Below, in pieces: positions 8,959 through 18,046 of a stretch of DNA of 64,000 nucleotides. Every line of letters starts with the position of its first letter. Position 1 is the first letter of the stretch. A program made the position numbers and the translations under genes. The notes beneath the pieces are model-generated. The model was given only the letters and a program-made list of their open reading frames with translations. It made no database searches and was not told where the DNA came from. Source of the DNA: Chitinophagales bacterium (GTDB taxonomy: Bacteria; Bacteroidota; Bacteroidia; Chitinophagales; Saprospiraceae); contig JAFLBP010000030.1 in NCBI GenBank assembly GCA_017303875.1, forward strand, positions 1 to 64,000, read 5' to 3'.

Positions 8959-8997
8959 GCTGCGTAGCGACGGGTTTGAAACCCGTCGCTACGCAGC
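8959..8997. repeat. second REP-like perfect palindrome, 19-1-19 bp
   Basis: The arms gctgcgtagcgacgggttt and its exact reverse complement are separated by one base. The geometry is the same as at 8357-8395 but the sequence is unrelated apart from the central gggttt/aaaccc. It sits upstream of the RAYT relic and of the cyclophilin gene. A T-rich run starts 12 bases after it, so it might also stop transcription. Confidence 0.85.
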
Positions 8998-9016
8998 AGC
9001 AGTACATTTTTTTCCC

Positions 9017-9024
9017 TACCTTCG
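9017..9024 (+). promoter_or_regulatory. candidate Bacteroidota -7 box (TACCTTCG) for cyclophilin
   Basis: TACCTTCG matches TAnnTTTG at all but one position and lies 83 bases before the cyclophilin ATG. No clear -33 TTG is visible, so this is tentative. Confidence 0.35.
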
Positions 9025-9107
9025 CGCCCGCCTGTCTCCGTTATCCGTCAACAGGGAGCAGGCGCACCCAAAACTGTTGACCAATCACAGATTACTGATT
9101 TACCAAT

Positions 9108-9659
9108 ATGTACCAAGCACCAGTACCCGTCAATCCCGAAAACCCCAAAGTGTTTTTCGACCTCAGCATCGGCGGACAAGCAGCCGGCCGCGTTGTGTTT
9201 GAACTCTTCGCCGACACCACGCCACTCACTGCCGAAAACTTCCGCGCCCTCTGTACCGGCGAAAAAGGCATTGGCCAGTCGGGCAAACCCCTGCACTACA
9301 AGGGCAGCCGTTTTCACCGCATTATCCCGCAATTTATGTGTCAGGGCGGCGATTTCACGCACGACAATGGCATGGGCGGCGAGTCGATTTACGGCCGTAA
9401 ATTCAACGACGAAACTTTTGCCGGCAAGGCAGGCGTACACGCCGGCCCCGGTATCCTGAGCATGGCCAACGCCGGCCGTAATACCAATGGCTCGCAGTTT
9501 TTTATCTGCACCATCGCCACGCCCTGGCTCGATGGCAACCACGTGGTGTTCGGCCAGGTGATCGAAGGCTTCGAGGTGATTCAGCTCGCCGAAGCACAAG
9601 GCTCACCTTCGGGCGGCACCCGCGCAACCGTGCGCGTGGAGGACTGCGGTCAGCTGTAG
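9108..9659 (+). CDS. cyclophilin-type peptidyl-prolyl cis-trans isomerase (eukaryote-like)
   Basis: Cyclophilins catalyse cis-trans isomerisation of X-Pro bonds and assist folding. This 183-aa protein has no signal peptide and should be cytoplasmic. The active-site block RFHRIIPQFMCQGGDF (68-83) carries the catalytic Arg71, and TPWLDGNHVVFG supplies the cyclosporin-binding Trp region. The loop RALCTGEKG…GKPLHYKGS is the version typical of eukaryotic cyclophilin A; most bacterial PpiA/B proteins lack that insertion. The gene stands alone, divergent from the REP/RAYT region and convergent with the kdp operon (17 bases between stops). Confidence 0.95.
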   Translation: MYQAPVPVNPENPKVFFDLSIGGQAAGRVVFELFADTTPLTAENFRALCTGEKGIGQSGKPLHYKGSRFHRIIPQFMCQGGDFTHDNGMGGESIYGRKFNDETFAGKAGVHAGPGILSMANAGRNTNGSQFFICTIATPWLDGNHVVFGQVIEGFEVIQLAEAQGSPSGGTRATVRVEDCGQL

Positions 9660-9676
9660 TAGGCCTGTTTGCTAAT

Positions 9677-11401
9677 TTATGCTTTTTTGAGTCGCAGGGC
9701 AAAGGTGCTTCCTTTGCCCTGCGTGCTTGTTACGCTGATACTGCCACCCTGTGCTTCCGCAAATTCTTTGCTGATCGCCAGGCCCAGACCGCTGCCGTCT
9801 TCGCTGCGGCCCGGTACACGGAAATAGCGTTCAAATATCTTTTTCAGGTATTGTGGTGCAATGCCCGGCCCCTGGTCGGCAATGGAAAAGACCAACACCG
9901 ATTGTTCTTCCTGAACAGTTACCTGTACCTGCGACATCTCCGGCGAGTATCGGATAGCGTTGGTGAGCAGGTTTTTCAAAATCCAGATGGCTTTGTCGGC
10001 ATCAGCATGCACCGGCGCCAAGCCTTCGGGCACCTCGATTTGTAGTTGGGTTTGCCGCTGCTCAGCCTGGGTGCGTATGGCATCCACAGCCCGTCGAACC
10101 AGCAGCTCAGGTGCTACGGCACTAAGTTCCAGTTTTATTTTTCCACTTTCTACCTGAGCCATGTCGAGCAGCTCGCCGGTGATGCGCAAAAGGCGCTCGG
10201 CATCGTCGCGAATGCTATGCACCAGTTCCTGCTGCACAGGATTCAGCTCACCGCCCGCGCGTTCGTCTTCGAGCAGTTGCAGGCTCATTTTGATGGCGGT
10301 GATCGGGGTTTTGTATTCGTGTGAAATGGTGGCGATGAAATTCGTTTTGGCCTGATCCAGCTCTTTGTAGGCAGTAACGTTGCGCAACAGGATGAACTGC
10401 CCCAGATAACGCGGGGCGAGATCCTGAACCGGCGTCGCCTCGATATTCAGCAGTTCGGTATCATAAAACTGTTCTTTCCCTTCTAAAAAAATACGCAACA
10501 GCCCTTTTCCGCCCTGTTCGCCGGCCTGACGTACGTTGAGCAGGGCTTGCAGGAGGTCGTTGCCTGCGGCCACCATTGCTACGGCTTTGCCTTGCACTTC
10601 GCTGCGCTTTAATCCGGTAATAGCCAATGCAGTGTCGTTGATGAAGAGGATCTTGTCTTGCTCGTCCAGCCCGATCACGGGGTCGTGCATGGTGTCGATC
10701 AGGGTTTCGATGCGCTTTTTCTCGGTCATGAGCCGGGCGAGGTTACTGTTGTTGTAGGCCTGAAGTTTTTCGGCCATGGTATTGAACGCATCGGCTACAT
10801 CGCCAAACTCATTGCGCTGGCTGAAGTGCAGGCGTTGCCGGTAATTGCCTGCGGCAATTTGTTTGATGCTGGCGCTCAATTCGCGAATCGGATCGGCTAT
10901 GCTTGCAGGCAGGTTGAACAGCAGTGTGAAGGCAATTAAAAAACAGCCTGTTCCCAGCAAACTCAACCAGAATATCGTGTTTTTAGCGGTTTTTTCGGCT
11001 TGAATGCTTTTGCGTTCAATGGCCTCCAGATTAACTTTCATAATGGTATTCAGTCCGGCCCGTATCCGGGTATAATGCCGGGTATTATCGGCGACGGGAC
11101 TGATGCTGTCGAAATGCCGGCGCAACAATTGTGTGGCTTCACTTTCGCCCACCTCGGTGATATTGGATTCCTGGAGTTGCAGATTTTGTTCAAAAGCGCT
11201 GCGGGCCGGGGCTGTTTCGGGATGTTTTTCCAAAGCATCCAGCATCGACCGCGCATAGGAAAGGGAAATGTAGTTGTCTTTCAGGATATTGCGCGTCTCA
11301 TCGGAGAGCAGGTACATCTGGCGGGCGCCGATGAGGGCCTGCAGGACGATCAGGGCAAACAGGACGCCCACACCAAGGGTGATTTTTACACGGGTTTTCA
11401 T
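9677..11401 (-). CDS. sensor histidine kinase of the kdp operon (HAMP-PAS-HisKA-HATPase)
   Basis: This is a 574-aa membrane histidine kinase. It has an N-terminal helix (about 8-27), an extracytoplasmic helical sensor region, a second helix (about 145-165), HAMP and PAS domains, HisKA with the phospho-acceptor motif SHEYKTP, and an ATPase domain with N box (LTNAIRYSP), G1 (DQGPGIA) and G2 (GSGLGLA). I chose the ATG at 11401, two bases after the stop of the truncated KdpD gene, over an upstream TTG. It is last in the kdp operon. It probably supplies the kinase half that the neighbouring KdpD lacks and phosphorylates the NtrC-type regulator encoded upstream; that pairing is inference from gene order. 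Confidence 0.92.
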   Translation of the reverse strand: MKTRVKITLGVGVLFALIVLQALIGARQMYLLSDETRNILKDNYISLSYARSMLDALEKHPETAPARSAFEQNLQLQESNITEVGESEATQLLRRHFDSISPVADNTRHYTRIRAGLNTIMKVNLEAIERKSIQAEKTAKNTIFWLSLLGTGCFLIAFTLLFNLPASIADPIRELSASIKQIAAGNYRQRLHFSQRNEFGDVADAFNTMAEKLQAYNNSNLARLMTEKKRIETLIDTMHDPVIGLDEQDKILFINDTALAITGLKRSEVQGKAVAMVAAGNDLLQALLNVRQAGEQGGKGLLRIFLEGKEQFYDTELLNIEATPVQDLAPRYLGQFILLRNVTAYKELDQAKTNFIATISHEYKTPITAIKMSLQLLEDERAGGELNPVQQELVHSIRDDAERLLRITGELLDMAQVESGKIKLELSAVAPELLVRRAVDAIRTQAEQRQTQLQIEVPEGLAPVHADADKAIWILKNLLTNAIRYSPEMSQVQVTVQEEQSVLVFSIADQGPGIAPQYLKKIFERYFRVPGRSEDGSGLGLAISKEFAEAQGGSISVTSTQGKGSTFALRLKKA

Positions 11402-11403
11402 AA

Positions 11404-12528
11404 TCAACTCAGAATAATCAGGTCAATTTTATTGCCGGCCAGTTTTTTCAGCAAGCTACTGAAAAGGTTGGTCGACAGGATAATACGCAGCAGCCCGATA
11501 TGCGGCTTGCCAATACAAACGGTGCTGATGCCGAGGCGTTCGGCTTCACGGAGGATGGTTTTGCCGATACTTTTATGCTGCACCTGAATGATTTCCGCCC
11601 CCAGTTCAGTCGCCATTTTGAAATGATTAATCAGGTGGCGCTGCTTGTCGAGGGCGATGCGTTCGGGGCTTTCCGCAGGAGTTTGCACATACAACAAAAA
11701 CCATTTGCTGTTGTAGTAGTTGGCCAGTCGGGCTGTTTTCCGAATGACGGCCCTGGCGCTGCTTTCGTTGCTGCTGATACAGGCCAGAAAGCGTTCCTGT
11801 CGGAAATCTGCGGGCCGCATCACTTCATTCTCCACCTTGCGCTCCACCTGCGCGGCCACTTCTTTAAGCGCCAGCTCACGCAATTGCAGGATGTGCTCGC
11901 TGCGGAAGAAGTTTTGCAGGGCCGTTGCTACTTTGTCGGGTTTGTAAATTTTTCCGGCCTTCAGCCGGGCAATCAGTTCATCGGCCGTGAGGTCAATGTT
12001 AACCACTTCATCAGCCTGCGCCAGCACATTGTCGGGGATGCGTTCTCCGACATCAATTCCGGTGATGCGACGGACGCTTTCGTTCAGGCTTTCCAGGTGC
12101 TGGATGTTCACCGCGCTGATGACGCTGATGCCAGCGTCGAGCAGGTCCATGACGTCCTGCCAGCGTTTTTCATTACGGCTGCCCTGAGCATTGGTATGCG
12201 CCAGTTCATCCACAATGACAAGTTCGGGATGCAGGTTCAGAATGGCTGGCAAATCCATTTCTTCCAAGGCTTTTCCCTTGTAAAAAATGCTGCTGCGCTG
12301 AATAAGCGGCAGGCCGTCCAGCAGCGCTTCTGTTTCCGCCCTGCCGTGGGTTTCTATATATGCAATGCGCACATCCACCCCGTTTTTGAGCAGGGCATGG
12401 GCTTCCTGCAACATGCGGTAGGTTTTGCCCACGCCTGCACTCATGCCAATATAAATTTTGAATTTTCCACGCCGCGATTTCCGGATCAGTTCCAGAAAAT
12501 GTCCGACGTTGCGGCCTTCATTTTCCAT
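11404..12528 (-). CDS. kdpD: KdpD N-terminal sensor protein (KdpD + Usp domains, no kinase)
   Basis: This 374-aa protein corresponds only to the cytoplasmic N-terminal half of E. coli KdpD. Residues about 20-220 are the KdpD domain, with the Walker A-like GMSAGVGKTYRML and the VDELAHTN motif. A universal-stress-protein fold follows (about 240-365). The four membrane helices and the kinase of classical KdpD are absent, and a separate kinase gene follows after two bases. In E. coli this half senses K+ and nucleotide ligands. The ATG at 12528 (MENEGRN) starts one base after the porin stop and is preferred to an upstream TTG that would overlap the porin. Confidence 0.93.
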   Translation of the reverse strand: MENEGRNVGHFLELIRKSRRGKFKIYIGMSAGVGKTYRMLQEAHALLKNGVDVRIAYIETHGRAETEALLDGLPLIQRSSIFYKGKALEEMDLPAILNLHPELVIVDELAHTNAQGSRNEKRWQDVMDLLDAGISVISAVNIQHLESLNESVRRITGIDVGERIPDNVLAQADEVVNIDLTADELIARLKAGKIYKPDKVATALQNFFRSEHILQLRELALKEVAAQVERKVENEVMRPADFRQERFLACISSNESSARAVIRKTARLANYYNSKWFLLYVQTPAESPERIALDKQRHLINHFKMATELGAEIIQVQHKSIGKTILREAERLGISTVCIGKPHIGLLRIILSTNLFSSLLKKLAGNKIDLIILS

Positions 12529-12529
12529 G

Positions 12530-13612
12530 TTAAAAAGACAAGGCAAATGCCGTACTCAGGAAAAAATTATTCCTTGAAGCACTGCGTTCCTGCAAAAAAA
12601 TAGCGTCTTCGCTGCGGAAGCCCCGCGCCTCAAGACGCCAAAGGGCATTTGGGGCAAGGGTGTAGTCGACATTGGCAGAATAGCCCCAAACCTGAAAACC
12701 GTTCGACGTGCCGGTGGCGATGATGACGCCGTTTTCATCCTGATAATATTCGCCGCGCAGGGTAAAGCTGCATTTGTCATTCACCTGCATTTTAGCCATC
12801 AGAATCGGGGTAAACCAGTGATTATAAGTGTCTGATTCCGGGGCGCTTTGCTCTGCGCCGTAGTCGAACCCGAGGGTAAAACCGATTTTGGGATTTAGCT
12901 GGTAAATGCCATAAAAATTATGAAAATAGCGCATCTGTACTTGATCGCCAGGCTTGTCGTTACCGATAAAGCTGCTGCTGTTGAGCGTTAGTTTGGCATT
13001 GGGCTTGTACGTAAGCTGATGCCCGACGCCAAGGCTTTGATTGCCCGGCGCCCGCTGAATACGCTGCCAGCCGTTGAGGGCCAGCGCGGCGACATACCAT
13101 TTCCCGTTCGGGCTGCTGTAGCCTATTTTAGCGCCGCTTTCGTAGTAGGGCGAGTTGTCGGCCAGGATGCCGCGGGTGAGCGCCCAGCAGTCTTTCCCGA
13201 TAGCACTTTCAAAGCCGATATGCGAGGGCATGATGCCCATATCAATCCATAAATCGTGTTTTTTGGAAAGCTTGTACCCTACGTTGGCCTCGAAGATATT
13301 TTTCAGTACGCCCGGCTCGGCAGCGAGGTTGGCATTGGCATAAGTGCCCGCCATCAGGGCCAAGTTGGCGCGGGTACGGGTAGCGGAATAAGCAGCTTTT
13401 ACAAAACCAAGGTTGAGGTTAAATTCATTGTGTCGGTTGTGAGAATACACAAAACCCGGGCGGTTGTGGTCGGCTGGTTTTCCAAAATCAAAGGCGTAGT
13501 AGGTTTCGGCGTAGCCGCTGAACTGGAGCGTGCGGGTGGAGTCCTGAGCACTGATTCCGGAAGAAACAAGCGAAAAGGCACAGCATAGTATGCTGATAAT
13601 CAAGGATTTCAT
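12530..13612 (-). CDS. outer-membrane beta-barrel porin of the kdp operon
   Basis: This is a 360-aa protein with a signal peptide (MKSLIISILCCAFSLVSSGISA) and many alternating amphipathic strands. It ends in an aromatic C-terminal strand (FFLSTAFALSF) typical of outer-membrane barrels. It resembles the putative beta-barrel porin-2/OmpL-like family (about 350-400 aa). The first strand motif FSGYAETYYAFDF and several Tyr/Trp girdle residues support this. It lies 14 bases after kdpC and one base before the KdpD sensor gene. A plausible role is letting K+ cross the outer membrane when the Kdp pump is induced. Substrate is inferred from context only. Confidence 0.85.
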   Translation of the reverse strand: MKSLIISILCCAFSLVSSGISAQDSTRTLQFSGYAETYYAFDFGKPADHNRPGFVYSHNRHNEFNLNLGFVKAAYSATRTRANLALMAGTYANANLAAEPGVLKNIFEANVGYKLSKKHDLWIDMGIMPSHIGFESAIGKDCWALTRGILADNSPYYESGAKIGYSSPNGKWYVAALALNGWQRIQRAPGNQSLGVGHQLTYKPNAKLTLNSSSFIGNDKPGDQVQMRYFHNFYGIYQLNPKIGFTLGFDYGAEQSAPESDTYNHWFTPILMAKMQVNDKCSFTLRGEYYQDENGVIIATGTSNGFQVWGYSANVDYTLAPNALWRLEARGFRSEDAIFLQERSASRNNFFLSTAFALSF

Positions 13613-13626
13613 GTGTGAAATGTCAT

Positions 13627-14202
13627 TTATTGTTGATGATTTGCGCTAAGGCTGTCGAGCGCCAGGTTGAGTTTGAGTACGTTGATGCGCTCCGTTCCGC
13701 ACAGGCCCAACAGCGCTTTTTCTGTGCGTTGTTCAATCAGCAAATTCAGATCGCGGGCATCCAACTGACGGAGTTTTGCGATACGCGGCACTTGTACACG
13801 GGCGCCTTGTACGGAAATATGCGGATCCAGACCGCTGCCGCTGGCACAAACCAGCTCTGAGGGAATATCCGATTTTTGCACGCCGGGGTTATGCACTAAA
13901 AAACTGTCAATACGGGCTGCAACCGTGGCCAGGAATTCCGGATTGGACGGGCCTTTGTTGCTGCCTGCCGAGCCTGCCGCATTGTAATTTGCAGCAGATG
14001 GGCGGGAATAAAAGTAGCGATCCTCTGTAAATGCCTGACCGATATTTTCGTAAAAATAGCGATCGCCCTGTTTCAGGATCGCACCTTTGCCATGGTTTGG
14101 AGCCATTTGCGCAATACCCCAGAGGCAAAGCGGGTATAGGCACATGAACAGCAGGGCAAAAGCCGAGGTGAGGCGTATGGCGCTCAGCAAATATTGTTTC
14201 AT
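13627..14202 (-). CDS. kdpC: potassium-transporting ATPase subunit C
   Basis: KdpC is the single-span accessory subunit that stabilises the KdpFABC K+ pump. The 191-aa protein has one N-terminal membrane helix (about 10-30), the RYFYSRPSAANYNAAGS region and the family signature ASGSGLDPHIS, and ends with a helical tail. The length is normal. The gene lies 39 bases after kdpB and 14 before the porin in the same operon. Confidence 0.97.
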   Translation of the reverse strand: MKQYLLSAIRLTSAFALLFMCLYPLCLWGIAQMAPNHGKGAILKQGDRYFYENIGQAFTEDRYFYSRPSAANYNAAGSAGSNKGPSNPEFLATVAARIDSFLVHNPGVQKSDIPSELVCASGSGLDPHISVQGARVQVPRIAKLRQLDARDLNLLIEQRTEKALLGLCGTERINVLKLNLALDSLSANHQQ

Positions 14203-14241
14203 TGCATTGAATTTTATCGGAAATGGAAAATGGGTGAAGCA

Positions 14242-16257
14242 CTAAAAAAACAGGCCGACTAACAGGTCAATGAGCTTTATTCCAATAAAAGGAACGAGTA
14301 TTCCGCCGCCGCCGTAAATCAGCAGGTTGCGGCGCAATAAAGCACCTGCGCCAAGAGGTTTGTACACCACACCTTTTAAGGCCAGCGGAATGAGCAGCGG
14401 AATAACAAGGGCATTAAAAATCACCGCCGATAAAATGGCGCTTTCCGGACTTTCAAGGTGCATGATGTTCAGGGCGCCGAGGGCAGGAATGCCATTTAAA
14501 AACAGCGCCGGAATAATGGCAAAATATTTGGCCACGTCATTGGCAATGGAAAAAGTGGTCAGGGTGCCGCGGGTCATGAGCAGTTGTTTGCCGATTTCCA
14601 CTACTTCAATCAGTTTGGTGGGGTCATTATCTAAATCCACCATATTACCGGCCTCTTTGGCGGCTTGTGTGCCGCTGTTCATGGCCACGCCTACGTCTGC
14701 CTGCGCCAGCGCGGGCGCGTCGTTGGTGCCGTCGCCCATCATGGCCACGAGGCGACCGGACGCCTGTTCCCGGCGGATATATTCGAGTTTGTCTTCAGGT
14801 TTTGCTTCGGCGATAAAGTCGTCGACACCGGCTTTTTCGGCGATAAAACGGGCGGTGAGCGGGTTGTCGCCGGTAACCATAACGGTTTTTATACCCATTT
14901 TACGCAGGCGCTGGAAGCGCTCCTGAATGCCGGGCTTGATAATGTCCTGTAATTCAATCACACCGATAACCTGTTCATTTTCAGCGACAACGAGGGGAGT
15001 GCCGCCATTTTGGGCTATTTCCCGCACTTTTGTTGCGGCTGCTTCCGGATATTGGTTTCCGGCAGATTCGCAGAGCCTTCGGATGGCATCTGAAGCGCCT
15101 TTCCGGATGCGGGTATTGCCGAAATTAATACCGGAACTGCGGGTTTCTGCGGTGAATTTTATAAAAACCGCGCCGACGGGCGTCAGGTTGCTGCTGTCAA
15201 TGGAGGCAAGCTCCAGAATGGATTTACCCTCCGGCGTGTCATCGGCCAGCGAACTTAACACCGCATTCAACACAAAATGCTCCATACTGATGCCTTCGAG
15301 CGGGTAAAAATGGGTGGCTTTGCGGTTGCCGATGGTAATGGTGCCGGTTTTATCGAGCAAGAGTACATCCACATCACCGGCAGTTTCCACGGCTTTACCA
15401 CTTTTGGCGATCACATTGGCGCGCAGGGCGCGGTCCATACCGGCAATACCAATTGCGGAGAGCAGCCCGCCAATGGTGGTCGGAATAAGGCAAACAAAAA
15501 GCGAGATCAGGGCAGCGATGGTAATGGGCGTATTGGCGTAATCGGCAAAGGGTTTGAGCGTGACGGTCACGATGATAAATACCAGCGTAAAACCGGCCAG
15601 CAGAATCGTCAGGGCAATTTCGTTGGGCGTTTTTTGGCGGGAAGCGCCTTCGACGAGGGCGATCATTTTATCCAAAAAACTCTCGCCGGCCTGGGTAGTA
15701 ACCATCACTTTAATTCGATCAGATAGCACCTTGGTGCCGCCGGTTACGCTGCTTCGGTCGCCGCCGGCTTCGCGAATGACCGGCGCGCTTTCACCCGTAA
15801 TGGCGCTTTCATCCACAGAGGCCAGCCCTTCGATGATTTCGCCATCGGAGGGGATCAGATCGCCTGCTTCGCAGATAAAAATGTCGCCTTTGCGCAGCGT
15901 GCTGGAACTGACGATGCGGCCGTCTTCCAGCCGTGCAGGCGTGTTCTCGCGCGTTTTGCGCAAGCTGTCGGCTTGGGCCTTACCGCGTGCTTCAGCAATG
16001 GCCTCGGCAAAATTCGCAAATAGCAGGGTGATAAATAACAGGAGAAAAATGCTGAAATTGTAGGCAAAACTCCCTTGTCCGGCAGCACCGGCAAGCACCC
16101 AAAAACTGACAAGCAGCATCACCAGTGTACCGATTTCCACGGTAAACATAACCGGGTTGCGCAGCAGGGTTTTGGGATTGAGTTTAATAAAAGATTGAAC
16201 GATGGCCGTCCGTATCAACACCCATTGAAACAGCGCGGTATTTTGTTGGCGTGTCAT
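14242..16257 (-). CDS. kdpB: potassium-transporting P-type ATPase subunit B
   Basis: KdpB is the ATP-hydrolysing P-type ATPase of the high-affinity K+ pump. The 671-aa protein contains the actuator loop TGESAPV (154-160), the phosphorylation site DKTGTIT (Asp302), the nucleotide-binding domain and the hinge motif MVTGDNP…GDGTNDAPAL. The membrane helices are in the usual positions. Everything expected is intact. It follows kdpA by 10 bases. Confidence 0.98.
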   Translation of the reverse strand: MTRQQNTALFQWVLIRTAIVQSFIKLNPKTLLRNPVMFTVEIGTLVMLLVSFWVLAGAAGQGSFAYNFSIFLLLFITLLFANFAEAIAEARGKAQADSLRKTRENTPARLEDGRIVSSSTLRKGDIFICEAGDLIPSDGEIIEGLASVDESAITGESAPVIREAGGDRSSVTGGTKVLSDRIKVMVTTQAGESFLDKMIALVEGASRQKTPNEIALTILLAGFTLVFIIVTVTLKPFADYANTPITIAALISLFVCLIPTTIGGLLSAIGIAGMDRALRANVIAKSGKAVETAGDVDVLLLDKTGTITIGNRKATHFYPLEGISMEHFVLNAVLSSLADDTPEGKSILELASIDSSNLTPVGAVFIKFTAETRSSGINFGNTRIRKGASDAIRRLCESAGNQYPEAAATKVREIAQNGGTPLVVAENEQVIGVIELQDIIKPGIQERFQRLRKMGIKTVMVTGDNPLTARFIAEKAGVDDFIAEAKPEDKLEYIRREQASGRLVAMMGDGTNDAPALAQADVGVAMNSGTQAAKEAGNMVDLDNDPTKLIEVVEIGKQLLMTRGTLTTFSIANDVAKYFAIIPALFLNGIPALGALNIMHLESPESAILSAVIFNALVIPLLIPLALKGVVYKPLGAGALLRRNLLIYGGGGILVPFIGIKLIDLLVGLFF

Positions 16258-16267
16258 TTTTTCAGTA

Positions 16268-17962
16268 TTAAAAAATCAGAAAATGTTCGGCAATGGGCCC
16301 CAGGGCCAAAGCAGGGAAAAAGGACAGCGCCGCCACGATGAGGATGACCGCAAAGATCATGGTGCCGAACGTGGCGGTATCGGTTTGCAGGGTTCCCGCG
16401 CTCTCCGGAATATGTTTTTTGGCTGCCAGCGAGCCTGCAATTGCTACCGGACCGATGATGGGCAGGTAGCGCGCCAGCAACATAATGATGCCGCAGGCAA
16501 TGTTCCAGAATGGCGTATTGTCGCCCAAACCCTCAAAACCGCTGCCGTTATTGGCGGAGGCCGAAGTGAATTCATAAAGCATCTGGCTAAACCCGTGGTA
16601 GCCCGGATTGCTTAGCCAGCCTGCATGCGTTTCGGGGTCGGAGGCATATAAATGACTGGAAATGGCCAATCCGACCAAAATCAGGAAAGGGTGCAGCAAG
16701 GCGACGATCATCGCAATTTTCATTTCCCGCGCCTCTACTTTTTTGCCTAAAAATTCGGGGGTGCGCCCAACCATCAGGCCGCTGATGAATACCGCCAGGA
16801 TGATAAAAATGTAGAAATTTAAAAAACCAACCCCTACGCCGCCAAAAAAGCTGTTCATCATCATCCCGATCAGGGCATTCATGCCGGAGAGCGGCAGAAG
16901 GCTGTCGTGCATGGCATTAACCGAGCCGTTACTGGTGCAGGTGGTATTGATGGCCCAGTAGGCGGAAGCGGCCGGCCCGAAACGCATTTCTTTTCCTTCC
17001 ATATTGCCCATCGCTTGTGCAACACCTAGTTGGCTGATGGCCGGATTGCCCTGCATTTCCATATTGATCGTCGGGAGCAGCAAAAGCATAAACCCGAGCG
17101 TCATTACGCCGAAAATCATCCAGGCCAATTTGCGGCGACGCAGGATATGCCCCATCGCAAAAACCATCGCTATCGGGATCAGCAGGATAAAAATACTTTC
17201 CAGCATATTGCTCAGGTAATCAGGGTTTTCCAGCGGATGTGCGGAATTTACCCCAAAAAAACCGCCGCCATTGGTACCCAATTGTTTGATCGCTACAAAG
17301 CCGGCAGCAGGGCCGCGGCTCACCTGTACGGCGTCGCCTTGCAGGCTTGTGATGTTGTCTTTGCCTTCAAAGGTCATTGGTACGCCGCTGAACAGCAGCA
17401 GCAGCGCCCCCAGGAATGCAATCGGCAATAAAATGCGGGTACATACGCGCACCAGGTGCACAAAAAAGTTGCCCAGGCTGCGACGCGGAAGCATGGCGCG
17501 GAAAACGACACCGGCAATGGCCATGCCCGTGCCCGCGCTGATAAACTGCCAGAGCATCAGCGTGAGTTGGCCGAGGTACGATAAACCTGATTCGCCGGAA
17601 TAGTGTTGCAAATTGGTATTGGTCACAAAGCTAACCGCCGTGTTGAAAGCCAGGTCGCCACTCATAGAGGCATTGCCGTCGGGGTTCAGTGGCAGCCAGT
17701 CCATGTTGGTCAGCACAAACATGCAGAGTAAAAACCAAAGCCCATTGATGAGCAAAAGGGCATACAAATGCATTTTCCAGCTCATTTCCTGGCGCACGTC
17801 AATACCTGCAAGGCGATAAAGCGCCCGATCGAGCGGCCCGAAAAGGCGGTCGGCCCAGGTGCTTTGTTCATCGAGCACTTTGCCGATATACCGACCCAAA
17901 GGAATGGCGCAAAGCAGCAGCAAGACATACATGGCTGCCACGCCAGTAATTTCAGTATTCAT
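16268..17962 (-). CDS. kdpA: potassium-transporting ATPase subunit A
   Basis: KdpA is the channel-like subunit that binds and selects K+. The 564-aa protein has about ten membrane helices and the four pore-loop selectivity segments (for example VTNTNLQHYSGESGLSYLGQ and QLGTNGGGFFGVNSAHP), so the filter looks intact. It starts four bases after kdpF and ends 10 bases before kdpB. Length and order match standard kdpFABC operons. Confidence 0.98.
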   Translation of the reverse strand: MNTEITGVAAMYVLLLLCAIPLGRYIGKVLDEQSTWADRLFGPLDRALYRLAGIDVRQEMSWKMHLYALLLINGLWFLLCMFVLTNMDWLPLNPDGNASMSGDLAFNTAVSFVTNTNLQHYSGESGLSYLGQLTLMLWQFISAGTGMAIAGVVFRAMLPRRSLGNFFVHLVRVCTRILLPIAFLGALLLLFSGVPMTFEGKDNITSLQGDAVQVSRGPAAGFVAIKQLGTNGGGFFGVNSAHPLENPDYLSNMLESIFILLIPIAMVFAMGHILRRRKLAWMIFGVMTLGFMLLLLPTINMEMQGNPAISQLGVAQAMGNMEGKEMRFGPAASAYWAINTTCTSNGSVNAMHDSLLPLSGMNALIGMMMNSFFGGVGVGFLNFYIFIILAVFISGLMVGRTPEFLGKKVEAREMKIAMIVALLHPFLILVGLAISSHLYASDPETHAGWLSNPGYHGFSQMLYEFTSASANNGSGFEGLGDNTPFWNIACGIIMLLARYLPIIGPVAIAGSLAAKKHIPESAGTLQTDTATFGTMIFAVILIVAALSFFPALALGPIAEHFLIF

Positions 17963-17966
17963 CTTA

Positions 17967-18044
17967 TCAGAATTTTTCAGGTTTTAGTAAAACATAGAAC
18001 ATGTAGCCGAACACGGCCACAGCCAGCAAAAGCAAAGCGAGCAT
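17967..18044 (-). CDS. kdpF: potassium-transporting ATPase subunit F (25 aa)
   Basis: This tiny frame encodes a single membrane helix ending in FYVLLKPEKF, the recognisable C-terminal signature of KdpF. KdpF stabilises the KdpABC complex at the inner membrane. It is 25 codons, starts with ATG two bases after the stop of an upstream micro-ORF, and ends four bases before kdpA. It is short enough to be missed by most ORF callers. Confidence 0.9.
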   Translation of the reverse strand: MLALLLLAVAVFGYMFYVLLKPEKF

Positions 18045-18046
18045 GG

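Noticed and set aside
8959..8997. Perfect palindrome considered a simple terminator
   Set aside because: It is not immediately followed by a T-run, sits upstream rather than downstream of its nearest genes, and shares geometry with the REP at 8357-8395.
11500..12603. Plus-strand 367-codon frame opposite kdpD
   Set aside because: It is a shadow of a well-conserved KdpD sensor gene, with no promoter or family match.
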